Part shown: positions 1-6,377 of the stretch, piece after piece
Position numbering within the stretch: the first letter of the stretch is position 1
Layout: every line of letters begins with the position of its first letter
Assembly: GCA_017578085.1 (NCBI GenBank)
Contig: PKQR01000124.1
Coordinates: forward strand, 1 to 6,757
Length of the DNA stretch: 6,757 nt
From: Bacillota bacterium
GTDB taxonomy: Bacteria > Bacillota > Limnochordia > Limnochordales > ZCTH02-B6
Direction: 5' to 3'
Notes under the pieces: model-generated
What the model saw: the letters and a program-made list of their open reading frames with translations, nothing else
What the model was told of the DNA's origin: nothing
Database searches by the model: none
Position numbers and translations under genes: made by a program

Positions 1-1789
1 CCTTCTGCCGCGAGCGGGCCATCTCCACGCGCTCAAGCCCCAGCGCGTCCACCACGGCGCGGGGGGCGTCGTACTCGTCATTGTAGCGGCCCAGGTAGCA
101 CGGATCGTGGTAGGTGACCTTCTCCAGTTCCTTCACCCGCGCGGGTTCAAGGGGCAGCCGGCCCTGCTGGATCAGATCCCGGATGAGCTGGCTGTGGTGG
201 ATCACCTCGTAGTGGCCGCCGAAGTCCGGGTACTCGTTCTTGATGGTGTTGAAGCAGTGGGGGCACGTGGTGACGATCTTCTTCACGCCGTAGTTGTTGA
301 AGGTCTCGATGTTCTGGCGGGCCATCATCTCATACAAGTACTCGTTGCCGATGCGCCGCGCCGGGTCTCCCGTGCACGTTTCCTCTTCGCCCAGCACGGC
401 GAAATCGAGGCCCGCGGCGTGCATGATCTTGGCCATCGACCGTGCGATCTTTTGTGCCCGCTCGTTGAACGCCACCGCGCAGCCGACCCAGAACAAGTAC
501 TCTGCCTGGCCGACCTCGGCCAGTTCCCGGACGTAGGGCAAGTCTGCGTACCAGTCGCGCCGCGACGCCTGCGCCCCCCGGAACGGATGCCCCCGGTCCT
601 CGATGCCCTGGATCGCGGCTTGGGCGGTTTCCGGGAACTCCGACTCCTCCATGACCTGGAAGCGGCGCAGGTCCACAATCTTGGCCACGTGCTCGATCTC
701 GACGGGGCATGCGGTGACGCACGCGTGGCACGTGGTGCAGGCCCACAAGGTTTCGGGATCGATGGATGTGCCGACGATGGGCCGCGGCTCCAGCTCCCGC
801 TTGGCCCACGGTGCGCCCCCGATCTCTTCGGTCATCTGCCGCCGCATGTCGAGGATCAACATCTTTGGGTTCAGCGGCTTGCCCACGGCATACGCCGGGC
901 ACACGGCCTGGCAGCGGCCGCACTCGGTGCAGGCGTCGAGGTCCAGCAGGTCTTTCCAATCAAAATCCCGCAAGGTCTTGACGCCCAGCACCTCGGTGTT
1001 TTCCATGTCCAGCGGCTCCAGGCGCCCCTTCGGCTTCAGGTTCCGTGTAAAGATGCTGGCCGGGGAGGTGAAGAGGTGCATCATCTTGCTGAAGGGGATG
1101 TAGCCGATGAACACGTACGACACCAGCAGGTGGAACCACCAGAGGAACCGGTGGACCGCCAGCTGCGTCCCGTACTCACGGATCCCCAGCGCGACCAAGG
1201 CACGGCCGGTGGCCAACCCGACGGGGCTCCACGGCCCCCACGGGTCGTTGGTGGCCACGATGCGCAGGCCCTCCACCAGGAAACCGGTCACCAGGATGGT
1301 CAGCAGGGACGCGAGCAGAAACCCGTCCTGCCACAGCCCGTGGGTGAGCCGGGGCATCTTAACCACGTAGCGGCGGTACAGCGCGATGATCAAACCGATG
1401 ATGGCGCCCAGGCCGAAGATGTCCAAGATCAGCGACTGGAAAATGAGGTAGAACCAGCCGTGCATGATGGGGATCTTCAAGTCGGCTTGGATGAAGACGA
1501 CCGTCGTGCCTATGAAGAGGATGACGAAGCCCCAGGATATCAGGATGTGAAACAGGCCGGCCTGCGGGTCTCCACGGCGCAGCTGCTCCTGGCCGACGGC
1601 GTCGGCGAAGAAGCCCCGCAGTCGTTCCCGCCAGTTGTCGGTGCGCTCGATGGGCTTTCCGGTGCGCCAGCGCCGCACGTGGTTCCAGACGCCCAAAGCA
1701 AAGGCGGCCGCCATCGGGGCCAACAGCAGATAGGTCATCCAAATGTGGCGGATGTTCCAGAATATCTCGCGGGTGGGTGTCTCGTGCAT
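1..1789 (-). CDS. Membrane-bound Fe-S oxidoreductase, EMO/EtfD type (ETF:quinone oxidoreductase candidate), C-terminus cut by window edge
   Basis: This is an open reading frame of 596 codons that runs off the left edge. The N-terminal part (residues about 15-240) has five hydrophobic segments (about 15-36, 79-100, 112-137, 154-175, 213-240) with membrane histidines His81, His110, His220 and His238, like the NarI-type cytochrome b domain. Two 4Fe-4S ferredoxin motifs follow: Cys287/290/293/297-Pro and Cys351/354/357/361-Pro. Next come a cysteine-rich CCG-type domain (Cys437, Cys472, Cys509, Cys512) and the start of a second (Cys564 in HDPCYLGRYN). The missing end should carry the last CCG cysteines. 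ATG at 1789-1787 is preceded by GGAGAGGAG with a 6-nt spacer. The order fits the DUF224/HdrD-like membrane proteins known as EMO or EtfD, which take electrons from reduced ETF and reduce menaquinone. The neighbour etfBA, 120 nt upstream, supports this. The role is inferred from family and context; family membership is firm. Confidence 0.93.
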   Translation of the reverse strand, partial: MHETPTREIFWNIRHIWMTYLLLAPMAAAFALGVWNHVRRWRTGKPIERTDNWRERLRGFFADAVGQEQLRRGDPQAGLFHILISWGFVILFIGTTVVFIQADLKIPIMHGWFYLIFQSLILDIFGLGAIIGLIIALYRRYVVKMPRLTHGLWQDGFLLASLLTILVTGFLVEGLRIVATNDPWGPWSPVGLATGRALVALGIREYGTQLAVHRFLWWFHLLVSYVFIGYIPFSKMMHLFTSPASIFTRNLKPKGRLEPLDMENTEVLGVKTLRDFDWKDLLDLDACTECGRCQAVCPAYAVGKPLNPKMLILDMRRQMTEEIGGAPWAKRELEPRPIVGTSIDPETLWACTTCHACVTACPVEIEHVAKIVDLRRFQVMEESEFPETAQAAIQGIEDRGHPFRGAQASRRDWYADLPYVRELAEVGQAEYLFWVGCAVAFNERAQKIARSMAKIMHAAGLDFAVLGEEETCTGDPARRIGNEYLYEMMARQNIETFNNYGVKKIVTTCPHCFNTIKNEYPDFGGHYEVIHHSQLIRDLIQQGRLPLEPARVKELEKVTYHDPCYLGRYNDEYDAPRAVVDALGLERVEMARSRQK

Positions 1790-1832
1790 GGTTCGCTCCT
1801 CTCCCCCGGGGGGCATCCGCACCCGGCATGCT

Positions 1833-1871
1833 CGTGCCGCCCGGGCCCACCGGTCAGGCCCGGGCGGCACG
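1833..1871. repeat. 15-bp perfect inverted repeat (GC hairpin) between etfA and the Fe-S oxidoreductase gene
   Basis: Positions 1833-1847 pair without a mismatch with 1857-1871, leaving a 9-nt loop (CACCGGTCA). The stem is almost pure G+C. It lies in the 120-nt gap downstream of the etfA stop and 44 nt before the next start codon. Neither strand has a T-run after the stem, so it is not a classic intrinsic terminator. It could be a U-less or partial terminator, a processing or stabilising stem that sets etfBA above the membrane subunit, or a site for a protein. The pairing is seen directly; the function is not known. Confidence 0.7.
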
Positions 1872-1909
1872 CTGGCCAACGGCGCACCGGCGCCCGCAGA
1901 GGCGAGCGC

Positions 1910-2887
1910 TTAGGCGCCCTTGATCTTCCGCAGCTCTGCGAGGAACGCCGGCAGCACTTCCTTGTAGTCCCCGACGACGCCGATGTGCGCCACCCGGAAG
2001 ATGGGCGCCTCGGGGTCCTTGTTGATGGCCACGATGGTCTTGGAGCCCGACATCCCCGCCACGTGCTGGCTGGCGCCGGAGATGCCCACGGCGATGTACA
2101 GGTCGGGCGCCACCGACTTACCCGTCTGGCCTACCTGGTGCTGCGGCGAGATCCAGCCCGCGTCCACCGCGGCCAAAGACGCCCCCACCGCGCCGCCCAG
2201 GAGCCGCGCGATCTCCTCGAGCATCTTGAAGGGCTCCGGGCCGCCGAGGCCCCGCCCGCCGGAGACGACTACGCGCGCGTCCTCCAGGCGCACCTGGCCT
2301 TGGGTCTCTTCCTTTTTCCGCTCAATCACCTTTACGCGGCCCGGGGCCAGGTCCACACTCAAGGCCTCCACCCGGCCAGCGCGTCCCGGCTGGGGGGCGA
2401 GGGCCTCCATCGCCCGCGTCCGCACCAAGGCCACCTGCATCGCGGTGCGGGCCACCAGCTTCGCCATGGCCTTGCCGCCGTACACCGGTTTCGTCATAAC
2501 AAACCGGCTGCCGTCCCAGTCCACGGAGACGCAGTCGGTAACTAGGCCGGCCTTGAGACGGTGGGCCAGCCGCGGGGCCACTTCCCAGCCGAGCCTGTCG
2601 CCGGGCACAAGCACGAGGGCCTCGCCCGTCCGGCCGCACACCGCCTCGGCCGCGGCCGCGTAGGCCTCGGCATCGGCTTCGGCCAGCGCCGGGTGATCCA
2701 CCGTCAACACTTGGTCCGCCCCGTACGCCACCATCCCCTGCGCGGCCTGCGCCGCCGCGCCCAGGGCGCCGGCGACGACCTGGCCCCCGCTTTTCTCGGC
2801 CAGCCGCCGGGCGCCGCCCAAGAGCTCCCTTACGGCCGCCGAGGGCGCATCCCCATCGCGTCCCCAGCCAATGACCACGATGTTCAT
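1910..2887 (-). CDS. etfA: Electron transfer flavoprotein subunit alpha (FixB family)
   Basis: This 325-aa protein is the usual length for EtfA, the FAD-binding half of the soluble ETF that collects electrons from acyl-CoA dehydrogenases. Residues 1 to about 185 form the N-terminal alpha/beta domain. Residues about 200-325 are the FAD domain, with SGGRGLGG (209-216), QVGQTGK (251-257), GISGASQH (268-275) and AINKDPEAPIF. Thr255 and His275 match human alpha-Thr266 and alpha-His286. Leu238 sits where human alpha-Arg249 and Methylophilus alpha-Arg237 lie (GAS-L-AAVDAG instead of GAS-R-AAVDAG), which is a striking loss of a flavin-contacting Arg. The ATG lies 2 nt after the etfB TGA, so translation is probably coupled; AAGGTGA inside the etfB end is the likely ribosome site. 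Stop is TAA. Family assignment is firm; normal electron transfer is not assured given Leu238. Confidence 0.97.
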   Translation of the reverse strand: MNIVVIGWGRDGDAPSAAVRELLGGARRLAEKSGGQVVAGALGAAAQAAQGMVAYGADQVLTVDHPALAEADAEAYAAAAEAVCGRTGEALVLVPGDRLGWEVAPRLAHRLKAGLVTDCVSVDWDGSRFVMTKPVYGGKAMAKLVARTAMQVALVRTRAMEALAPQPGRAGRVEALSVDLAPGRVKVIERKKEETQGQVRLEDARVVVSGGRGLGGPEPFKMLEEIARLLGGAVGASLAAVDAGWISPQHQVGQTGKSVAPDLYIAVGISGASQHVAGMSGSKTIVAINKDPEAPIFRVAHIGVVGDYKEVLPAFLAELRKIKGA

Positions 2888-2889
2888 CC

Positions 2890-3690
2890 TCAGATCACCT
2901 TCCGCTCCAACAGCTTGCGGGCCAGGTTCGCGCCCTTCTCGGCCCCGTCCTCGCCGTCAATGAACTCGCACTCGGACTTGACTTCCGGGATGAACAGGTC
3001 GAGCACCTCGAGCCGATTGGCTGCTTCGCCCACGTCGGCCGCGCCGAGGCCCAGATCCGCTGGCCCCCAGACCGTGATGGGCTTGCGGTTGGCCATCATG
3101 ATGTCCTTGACCTTGGGCAGCCGCGGCTGGTTGTCGGTGGCGTTGGTGATGCTGGCTACGCACGGCCGCGGTGCCTCGACCACCGCGATGCCGCCGTCGG
3201 TCTCGCGCTCAAGCCGCAGCCCGTTGCCGACCACGTCAAGCCGCGGCACAAAGGGAACGAAGGGCATCCCGAGCTCCTCGGCCAGCAAAGCGCCCACCTG
3301 GCCAAAGTCCCACTCGCCCGACTGGCGGCCGCACAGCACCAGGTCGACACCACCCAACTTCCGGATGGCCGCGGCCAGCACCCGCGCCGTCACCGAGGGC
3401 TCCTTGGCCGCCACCTGTGCCTCATCGATCAGCACGGCCGCGTCGGCACCCATCGCCAGGGCGCGCCGCAAGGCTTCCTTAGCCTTCTCGGAACCCAGGG
3501 TGAGCGCTGTCACCTGCCCCCCGTGGCGCTCCTTGAGCTGGATGGCCACCTCCAGGGCGTTGAGGTCAAACGGGCCGATCACCAGCGACGCCGTGCCCGG
3601 ATCCGCGACCTTGCGCGCCGGGTCGATCTTGAACGCCCGCGGGGAGATCTCGGGGTCCAAGATCTGCTTGATGCAGACTGCGATATGCAT
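2890..3690 (-). CDS. etfB: Electron transfer flavoprotein subunit beta (FixA family)
   Basis: This 266-aa protein has the normal EtfB length. It starts with MHIAVCIKQILDPE and has the conserved GPFDLNALEVAIQLKE (39-54), typical of EtfB near the nucleotide site. A nucleotide-binding segment at 121-133 reads GRQSGEWDFGQVG. The partner-docking (recognition) loop region lies at about 188-205 (PRLPKVKDIMMANRKP). EtfB holds AMP in classical ETFs or a second FAD in bifurcating ones; the 121-133 motif fits neither textbook pattern cleanly, so I leave the cofactor open. The start is well fixed by AAGGAGGA at 3698-3705, 7 nt upstream. The first 125 nt lie inside the 3' end of the tetR frame. With etfA it forms the soluble heterodimer that links acyl-CoA dehydrogenases to the membrane oxidoreductase encoded further on. 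Confidence 0.97.
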   Translation of the reverse strand: MHIAVCIKQILDPEISPRAFKIDPARKVADPGTASLVIGPFDLNALEVAIQLKERHGGQVTALTLGSEKAKEALRRALAMGADAAVLIDEAQVAAKEPSVTARVLAAAIRKLGGVDLVLCGRQSGEWDFGQVGALLAEELGMPFVPFVPRLDVVGNGLRLERETDGGIAVVEAPRPCVASITNATDNQPRLPKVKDIMMANRKPITVWGPADLGLGAADVGEAANRLEVLDLFIPEVKSECEFIDGEDGAEKGANLARKLLERKVI

Positions 3691-4276
3691 CCATCCGTCC
3701 TCCTTCGTTGAGCAGCCCCGTTAACAATAGTTCGAGAAATAGGTCGGTTATCTCCTGCGGCGACATGCGGCCGCCGGGCGTGTACCACTGGGGAAGCCAG
3801 TTGCAGGCTCCAAGGATGAGCAAGGCCGCGACGGCCGGGTCCAGCGCCTTGAACTCGCCGGTTTCTACCCCCTGGCGCACGATGGCTTCGAAGCGGACCC
3901 GGTAGGCCCGGTTGGCGGCCCGCACCGCCTGGCGCAGGTGCTCCGGCAAGGACTCCACTTCCCGCAGGTAGAGCGCGAACATGTCCGCGTGGTCGATGAT
4001 CGCCTGCAGGTGCGTAGCGATGGCCCTTTCGAGCTTTTCCCGGGCGCTGCCGGCGCTTGAGGCGATCTCCTCCAGGCGGCGGGCGTGGTTCGCGATGGTG
4101 TACTGGTAGGCGGGGACCAGCAGGTCTTGCTTGGATTTGACGTAGTGGTAAAGGCTGGCTTTCCGCAGGCCCATCGCGTCGGCGATGTCCTGCATGGACG
4201 TCGCTCGGTAGCCCTTCTCGCGGAACAGGCGCAACGCGGTTTCCAAGAGCTCTTCGTACCGGCCAGGCCGGCGCAT
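3566..4276 (-). CDS. TetR-family regulator, FadR/KstR2-like (TetR_C_33-type ligand domain)
   Basis: The open frame gives 236 aa. Residues about 8-53 are a TetR DNA-binding domain: ELLETALRLFREKGYRATS, then the helix-turn-helix at about 28-47 (MQDIADAMGLRKASLYHYV). Residues about 75-190 resemble the C-terminal domain of fatty-acid and sterol TetR regulators such as FadR and KstR2, with REVESLPEHLR, the Arg-Tyr rich helix, GEFKALDPAVAALLILGACNW and the W-xx-W/Y end. That suggests an acyl-CoA ligand. Normal family members stop near residue 190-200. Here the frame reads on about 41 residues into etfB in another phase, ending at TGA 3568-3566. This tail lacks domain character. The ATG at 4276 follows GGGGGTGG; a slightly different start is possible. 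It is first in the tetR-etfB-etfA operon and probably represses it through the site at 4330-4345. Confidence 0.93.
   Translation of the reverse strand: MRRPGRYEELLETALRLFREKGYRATSMQDIADAMGLRKASLYHYVKSKQDLLVPAYQYTIANHARRLEEIASSAGSAREKLERAIATHLQAIIDHADMFALYLREVESLPEHLRQAVRAANRAYRVRFEAIVRQGVETGEFKALDPAVAALLILGACNWLPQWYTPGGRMSPQEITDLFLELLLTGLLNEGGRMDAYRSLHQADLGPRDLPAGVQDRPGAQGRGSGHGVAGDRPV
3698..3705 (-). promoter_or_regulatory. Strong ribosome binding site of etfB inside the tetR frame
   Basis: The minus strand reads AAGGAGGA with a 7-nt spacer to the etfB ATG (3690-3688). It is nearly a full match to the anti-Shine-Dalgarno sequence and much stronger than the site before tetR. It fixes the etfB start, and it lies within the coding frame of the regulator, before that frame ends. 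Confidence 0.85.
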
Positions 4277-4329
4277 CGTCAGGCCACCCCCGGCGGCGCT
4301 CCGCGGGTCTGCCCATCGTCGTGCTCGTC

Positions 4330-4345
4330 TACCGACCGATTGGTA
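4330..4345. promoter_or_regulatory. Putative TetR operator (PfmR-like pseudopalindrome)
   Basis: The plus strand reads TACCGACCGATTGGTA. Twelve of 16 positions are symmetric, with perfect TACC...GGTA arms. It fits the consensus I recall for the Thermus thermophilus TetR protein PfmR, TACCGACCGNTNGGTN, at every fixed position. It sits just downstream of the predicted tetR start site (about +6 to +21), where a bound repressor would block the tetR-etfBA operon. That the local TetR protein binds here is an inference. Confidence 0.7.
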
Positions 4346-4356
4346 GGTGCGCGTTC

Positions 4357-4385
4357 AGTTTATGAGAAGTCGAAAGGATTGTCAA
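4357..4385 (-). promoter_or_regulatory. Predicted sigma-A/70 promoter of the tetR-etfB-etfA operon
   Basis: The minus strand has a perfect -35 box TTGACA (4385-4380), a 17-nt spacer, and a -10-like TAAACT (4362-4357, four of six consensus bases). The transcript would start near 4350, about 74 nt before the tetR ATG, and the operator would cover its first bases. This lies in the only AT-rich stretch of the window, which adds support. The -10 box is only moderate. Confidence 0.6.
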
Positions 4386-4412
4386 CCGACGGCACGAACT
4401 ATAGCTTATAAC
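4379..4412 (+). promoter_or_regulatory. Possible plus-strand promoter region for the first acyl-CoA synthetase gene
   Basis: TTGTCA (4379-4384, five of six -35 bases) and two -10-like boxes, TATAGC (4400-4405, spacer 15) and TATAAC (4407-4412, spacer 22), lie about 70-100 nt before the GTG start. No pairing has the ideal 17-nt spacing, so the exact promoter is uncertain and may need an activator. It overlaps the -35 box of the opposite promoter, which would make the two promoters compete. Confidence 0.3.
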
Positions 4413-4445
4413 AGTTGGCCGTGAATCTCTTGAAGTCTGAAAGGT

Positions 4446-4467
4446 CTCTCCACGGCCGCTGGGAGAG
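4446..4467 (+). promoter_or_regulatory. Hairpin that covers the ribosome binding site of the first acyl-CoA synthetase gene
   Basis: CTCTCC (4446-4451) pairs perfectly with GGAGAG (4462-4467), and two G-T wobbles may extend the stem outward (4444-4445 with 4468-4469). The right arm is part of GGGAGAGGTG, the ribosome site 8-11 nt before the GTG at 4479. Folding would hide that site. The pairing is short and could be chance. Confidence 0.4.
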
Positions 4468-4478
4468 GTGTTGCCCAC

Positions 4479-6359
4479 GTGCAGCCCGCGCCGCGCTGGG
4501 AAACCACGGGGCCCCGCCTTTTTTTCGAAGAAGTCGAACGCCGGCGGGACCGGGTGGCGATGCGCCACAAGGTGTACGGCTTGTGGCAGCCCATCACGTG
4601 GGGCGAATACGCGCGCCGCGTGCGCCTGATCGCCAACGGATTGCTGGCCCTGGGGCTCCAATACGGCGACCGCGTTGGGCTCATCGGCGAAAACCGGCCG
4701 GAATGGCTGTTCGCCGATATCGGCATCCAAGCCGCGGGTGGTGTGACGGCGGCCATTTACGCCACCAACAGCCCGGAGCAGTGCGCCTACATCCTCTCCC
4801 ACTCCGAATCCCGCTTCTGGTTTGTGGAAAATGAGGAACAGCTAGACAAGTACCTGGAAATCCGGGACCAGTTGCCCCACCTTGAGAAGGTCATCCTCAT
4901 CGACACCGAGGGCCTGCGGGATTTCAAGGACGAACGGGTGATGACCCTGGAGGAGCTGGAGCGCTTGGGCGAGGCCTACGCGGCCGAGAATCCCGGCGCC
5001 CTCGACGCGCGCCTCCAGATGGGCAAGCCCGACGACGTGGCCTTGCTGATTTACACCTCCGGCACCACGGGGCCGCCCAAAGGAGCGATGCTCACCCACA
5101 GAAACCTCCTGTGGACGGCGGACGCCTTGGGAAAGGCTAACCCCATCGCCGACAACGAGGAGACGCTGTCCTTCCTCCCCCTTTCCCACATCGCGCAACG
5201 TATGGTGTCGGTGTACCTGCCCATCTATTGGGGCTTTACCGTCAATTTCTGCGAAAACACCGACACGGTGCTGGAGAACATGCGGGAAATCTCGCCGACG
5301 CTCATCTTCGCCGTGCCCCGCATCTGGGAGAAGCTCCACTCCGGCGTTGAGTTGCGCATCCAGGACGCCGACTGGTTCAAGCGGTGGGCTTACCGCCTGG
5401 CCATCGGCATCGGCCAGCGCCACGCCCGGGCCCGCCTGTACGATGGGCGCGTGCCGCTGGGCTTGAATATCCTCTATTGGCTGGCCCGGGTGACGGTGCT
5501 CCACCCCCTCACCCGCCGCCTCGGCCTGGACCGGGCGCGGTTTGTCCTGTCGGGTGCGGCGCCCATCAGCCCCGACGTGCTTCTGTACTTCCACAGCCTC
5601 GGGGTGCCCATCCGGGAAGTTTACGGGCAAACGGAAGGTTCGGGGCCGACTACCATCCACCACTACGACCGCATCAAGCTGGGCACCGTCGGCCGGCCGC
5701 TGCCCGGGGTAGAGGTGCGCATCGCCGAGGACGGGGAAATCCTGGTCAAGGGCCCCAACGTGTTTCCCGGCTACTTCAAGGACGAGGAAACCACCCGCAA
5801 CACCCTGGTGGACGGTTGGCTGCACTCCGGGGACGTGGGCGAGATCGACGAAGAAGGGTTCCTGCGCATCACCGACCGCAAGAAGGACCTCTTCATCACC
5901 GCGGGCGGCAAGAACATCGCTCCCCAGTACATTGAGAACAAGCTCAAGTTCAGCCCGTACATCAACGACGCCGTCGTCATCGGCGATGGCCGCCGCTACA
6001 TCACGGCGCTCATCGTCATCGACGAGGAAAACGTGAGCAAGTGGGCCCAGGACAACAAGATCCCTTACACGACCTACACGGACTTGTCGCAGAACCCGGC
6101 CGTGTATGAGCTTATCCAGAAGGAAGTCGACGCGGTCAACCGCACCTTGTCCAGCCCTGAGCGGGTCAAGAAGTTCGCGATCCTGCCCAAACGGCTCTAC
6201 CAGGAAGACGGCGAGGTCACGCCGACGCTGAAAGTCAAGCGCAAGGCCGTCATGGAAAAGTTCGCCGACATCGTGGCCCAGCTGTACGACGAGACGGCGG
6301 AGCCGCAGGCCGCGGGCGCTGCGGCCGAAACGGCCGCCGGCTCCCTGGGGGGACGCTGA
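4479..6359 (+). CDS. Long-chain acyl-CoA synthetase (AMP-forming), FAA1/COG1022 type
   Basis: This 626-aa enzyme activates long-chain fatty acids with ATP and CoA to acyl-CoA, giving AMP and pyrophosphate. The adenylation P-loop is YTSGTTGPPKG (192-202, Lys201). LPLSHIAQRM and VPRIWEK are typical of the bacterial FAA1-like branch. The A5 motif is YGQTEGSG (382-389), followed by GWLHSGD (446-452, Asp452) and DRKKDLFITAGGKNIAP (466-482, Arg467). The C-terminal catalytic lysine is Lys585 in PTLKVKR. All key residues are present. The Ala-rich last 20 or so residues look like an unstructured tail. The start is GTG at 4479, since no in-frame start with a better site lies upstream; AGGTG ends 8 nt before it. 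It is divergent from the etf operon, fitting fatty-acid degradation. The exact chain-length preference cannot be read. Confidence 0.95.
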   Translation: MQPAPRWETTGPRLFFEEVERRRDRVAMRHKVYGLWQPITWGEYARRVRLIANGLLALGLQYGDRVGLIGENRPEWLFADIGIQAAGGVTAAIYATNSPEQCAYILSHSESRFWFVENEEQLDKYLEIRDQLPHLEKVILIDTEGLRDFKDERVMTLEELERLGEAYAAENPGALDARLQMGKPDDVALLIYTSGTTGPPKGAMLTHRNLLWTADALGKANPIADNEETLSFLPLSHIAQRMVSVYLPIYWGFTVNFCENTDTVLENMREISPTLIFAVPRIWEKLHSGVELRIQDADWFKRWAYRLAIGIGQRHARARLYDGRVPLGLNILYWLARVTVLHPLTRRLGLDRARFVLSGAAPISPDVLLYFHSLGVPIREVYGQTEGSGPTTIHHYDRIKLGTVGRPLPGVEVRIAEDGEILVKGPNVFPGYFKDEETTRNTLVDGWLHSGDVGEIDEEGFLRITDRKKDLFITAGGKNIAPQYIENKLKFSPYINDAVVIGDGRRYITALIVIDEENVSKWAQDNKIPYTTYTDLSQNPAVYELIQKEVDAVNRTLSSPERVKKFAILPKRLYQEDGEVTPTLKVKRKAVMEKFADIVAQLYDETAEPQAAGAAAETAAGSLGGR

Positions 6360-6377
6360 CGCAGGCGGTTCCAGCCT

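Noticed and set aside
1833..1871. Calling the hairpin an intrinsic terminator outright
   Set aside because: There is no T-run after the stem on either strand, and the next gene clearly belongs with etfBA, so I list it as an inverted repeat of unknown role.
107..2545. 812-codon open frame on the plus strand
   Set aside because: It is codon-aligned antisense to the Fe-S oxidoreductase and etfA and crosses the gap between them. It stays open only because the sense genes avoid TTA, CTA and TCA codons; it shows no protein family character and ends where etfA uses CTA.
2561..3724. 387-codon open frame on the plus strand across etfA and etfB
   Set aside because: Low-complexity Ser/Arg/Pro-rich translation with no domain; the opposite strand encodes unmistakable EtfA and EtfB.
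3579..4316. 245-codon minus-strand frame overlapping tetR
   Set aside because: Arg/Pro-rich out-of-phase reading of the same DNA; the other phase gives a clear TetR helix-turn-helix and ligand domain.
4329..4802. 157-codon minus-strand frame over the divergent region
   Set aside because: It would begin inside the acyl-CoA synthetase gene on the opposite strand and run through the promoter region; no recognisable domain or good ribosome site.
4842..5825. 327-codon minus-strand frame
   Set aside because: Antisense shadow of the acyl-CoA synthetase, with Gly/His/Val-rich sequence and no motif.
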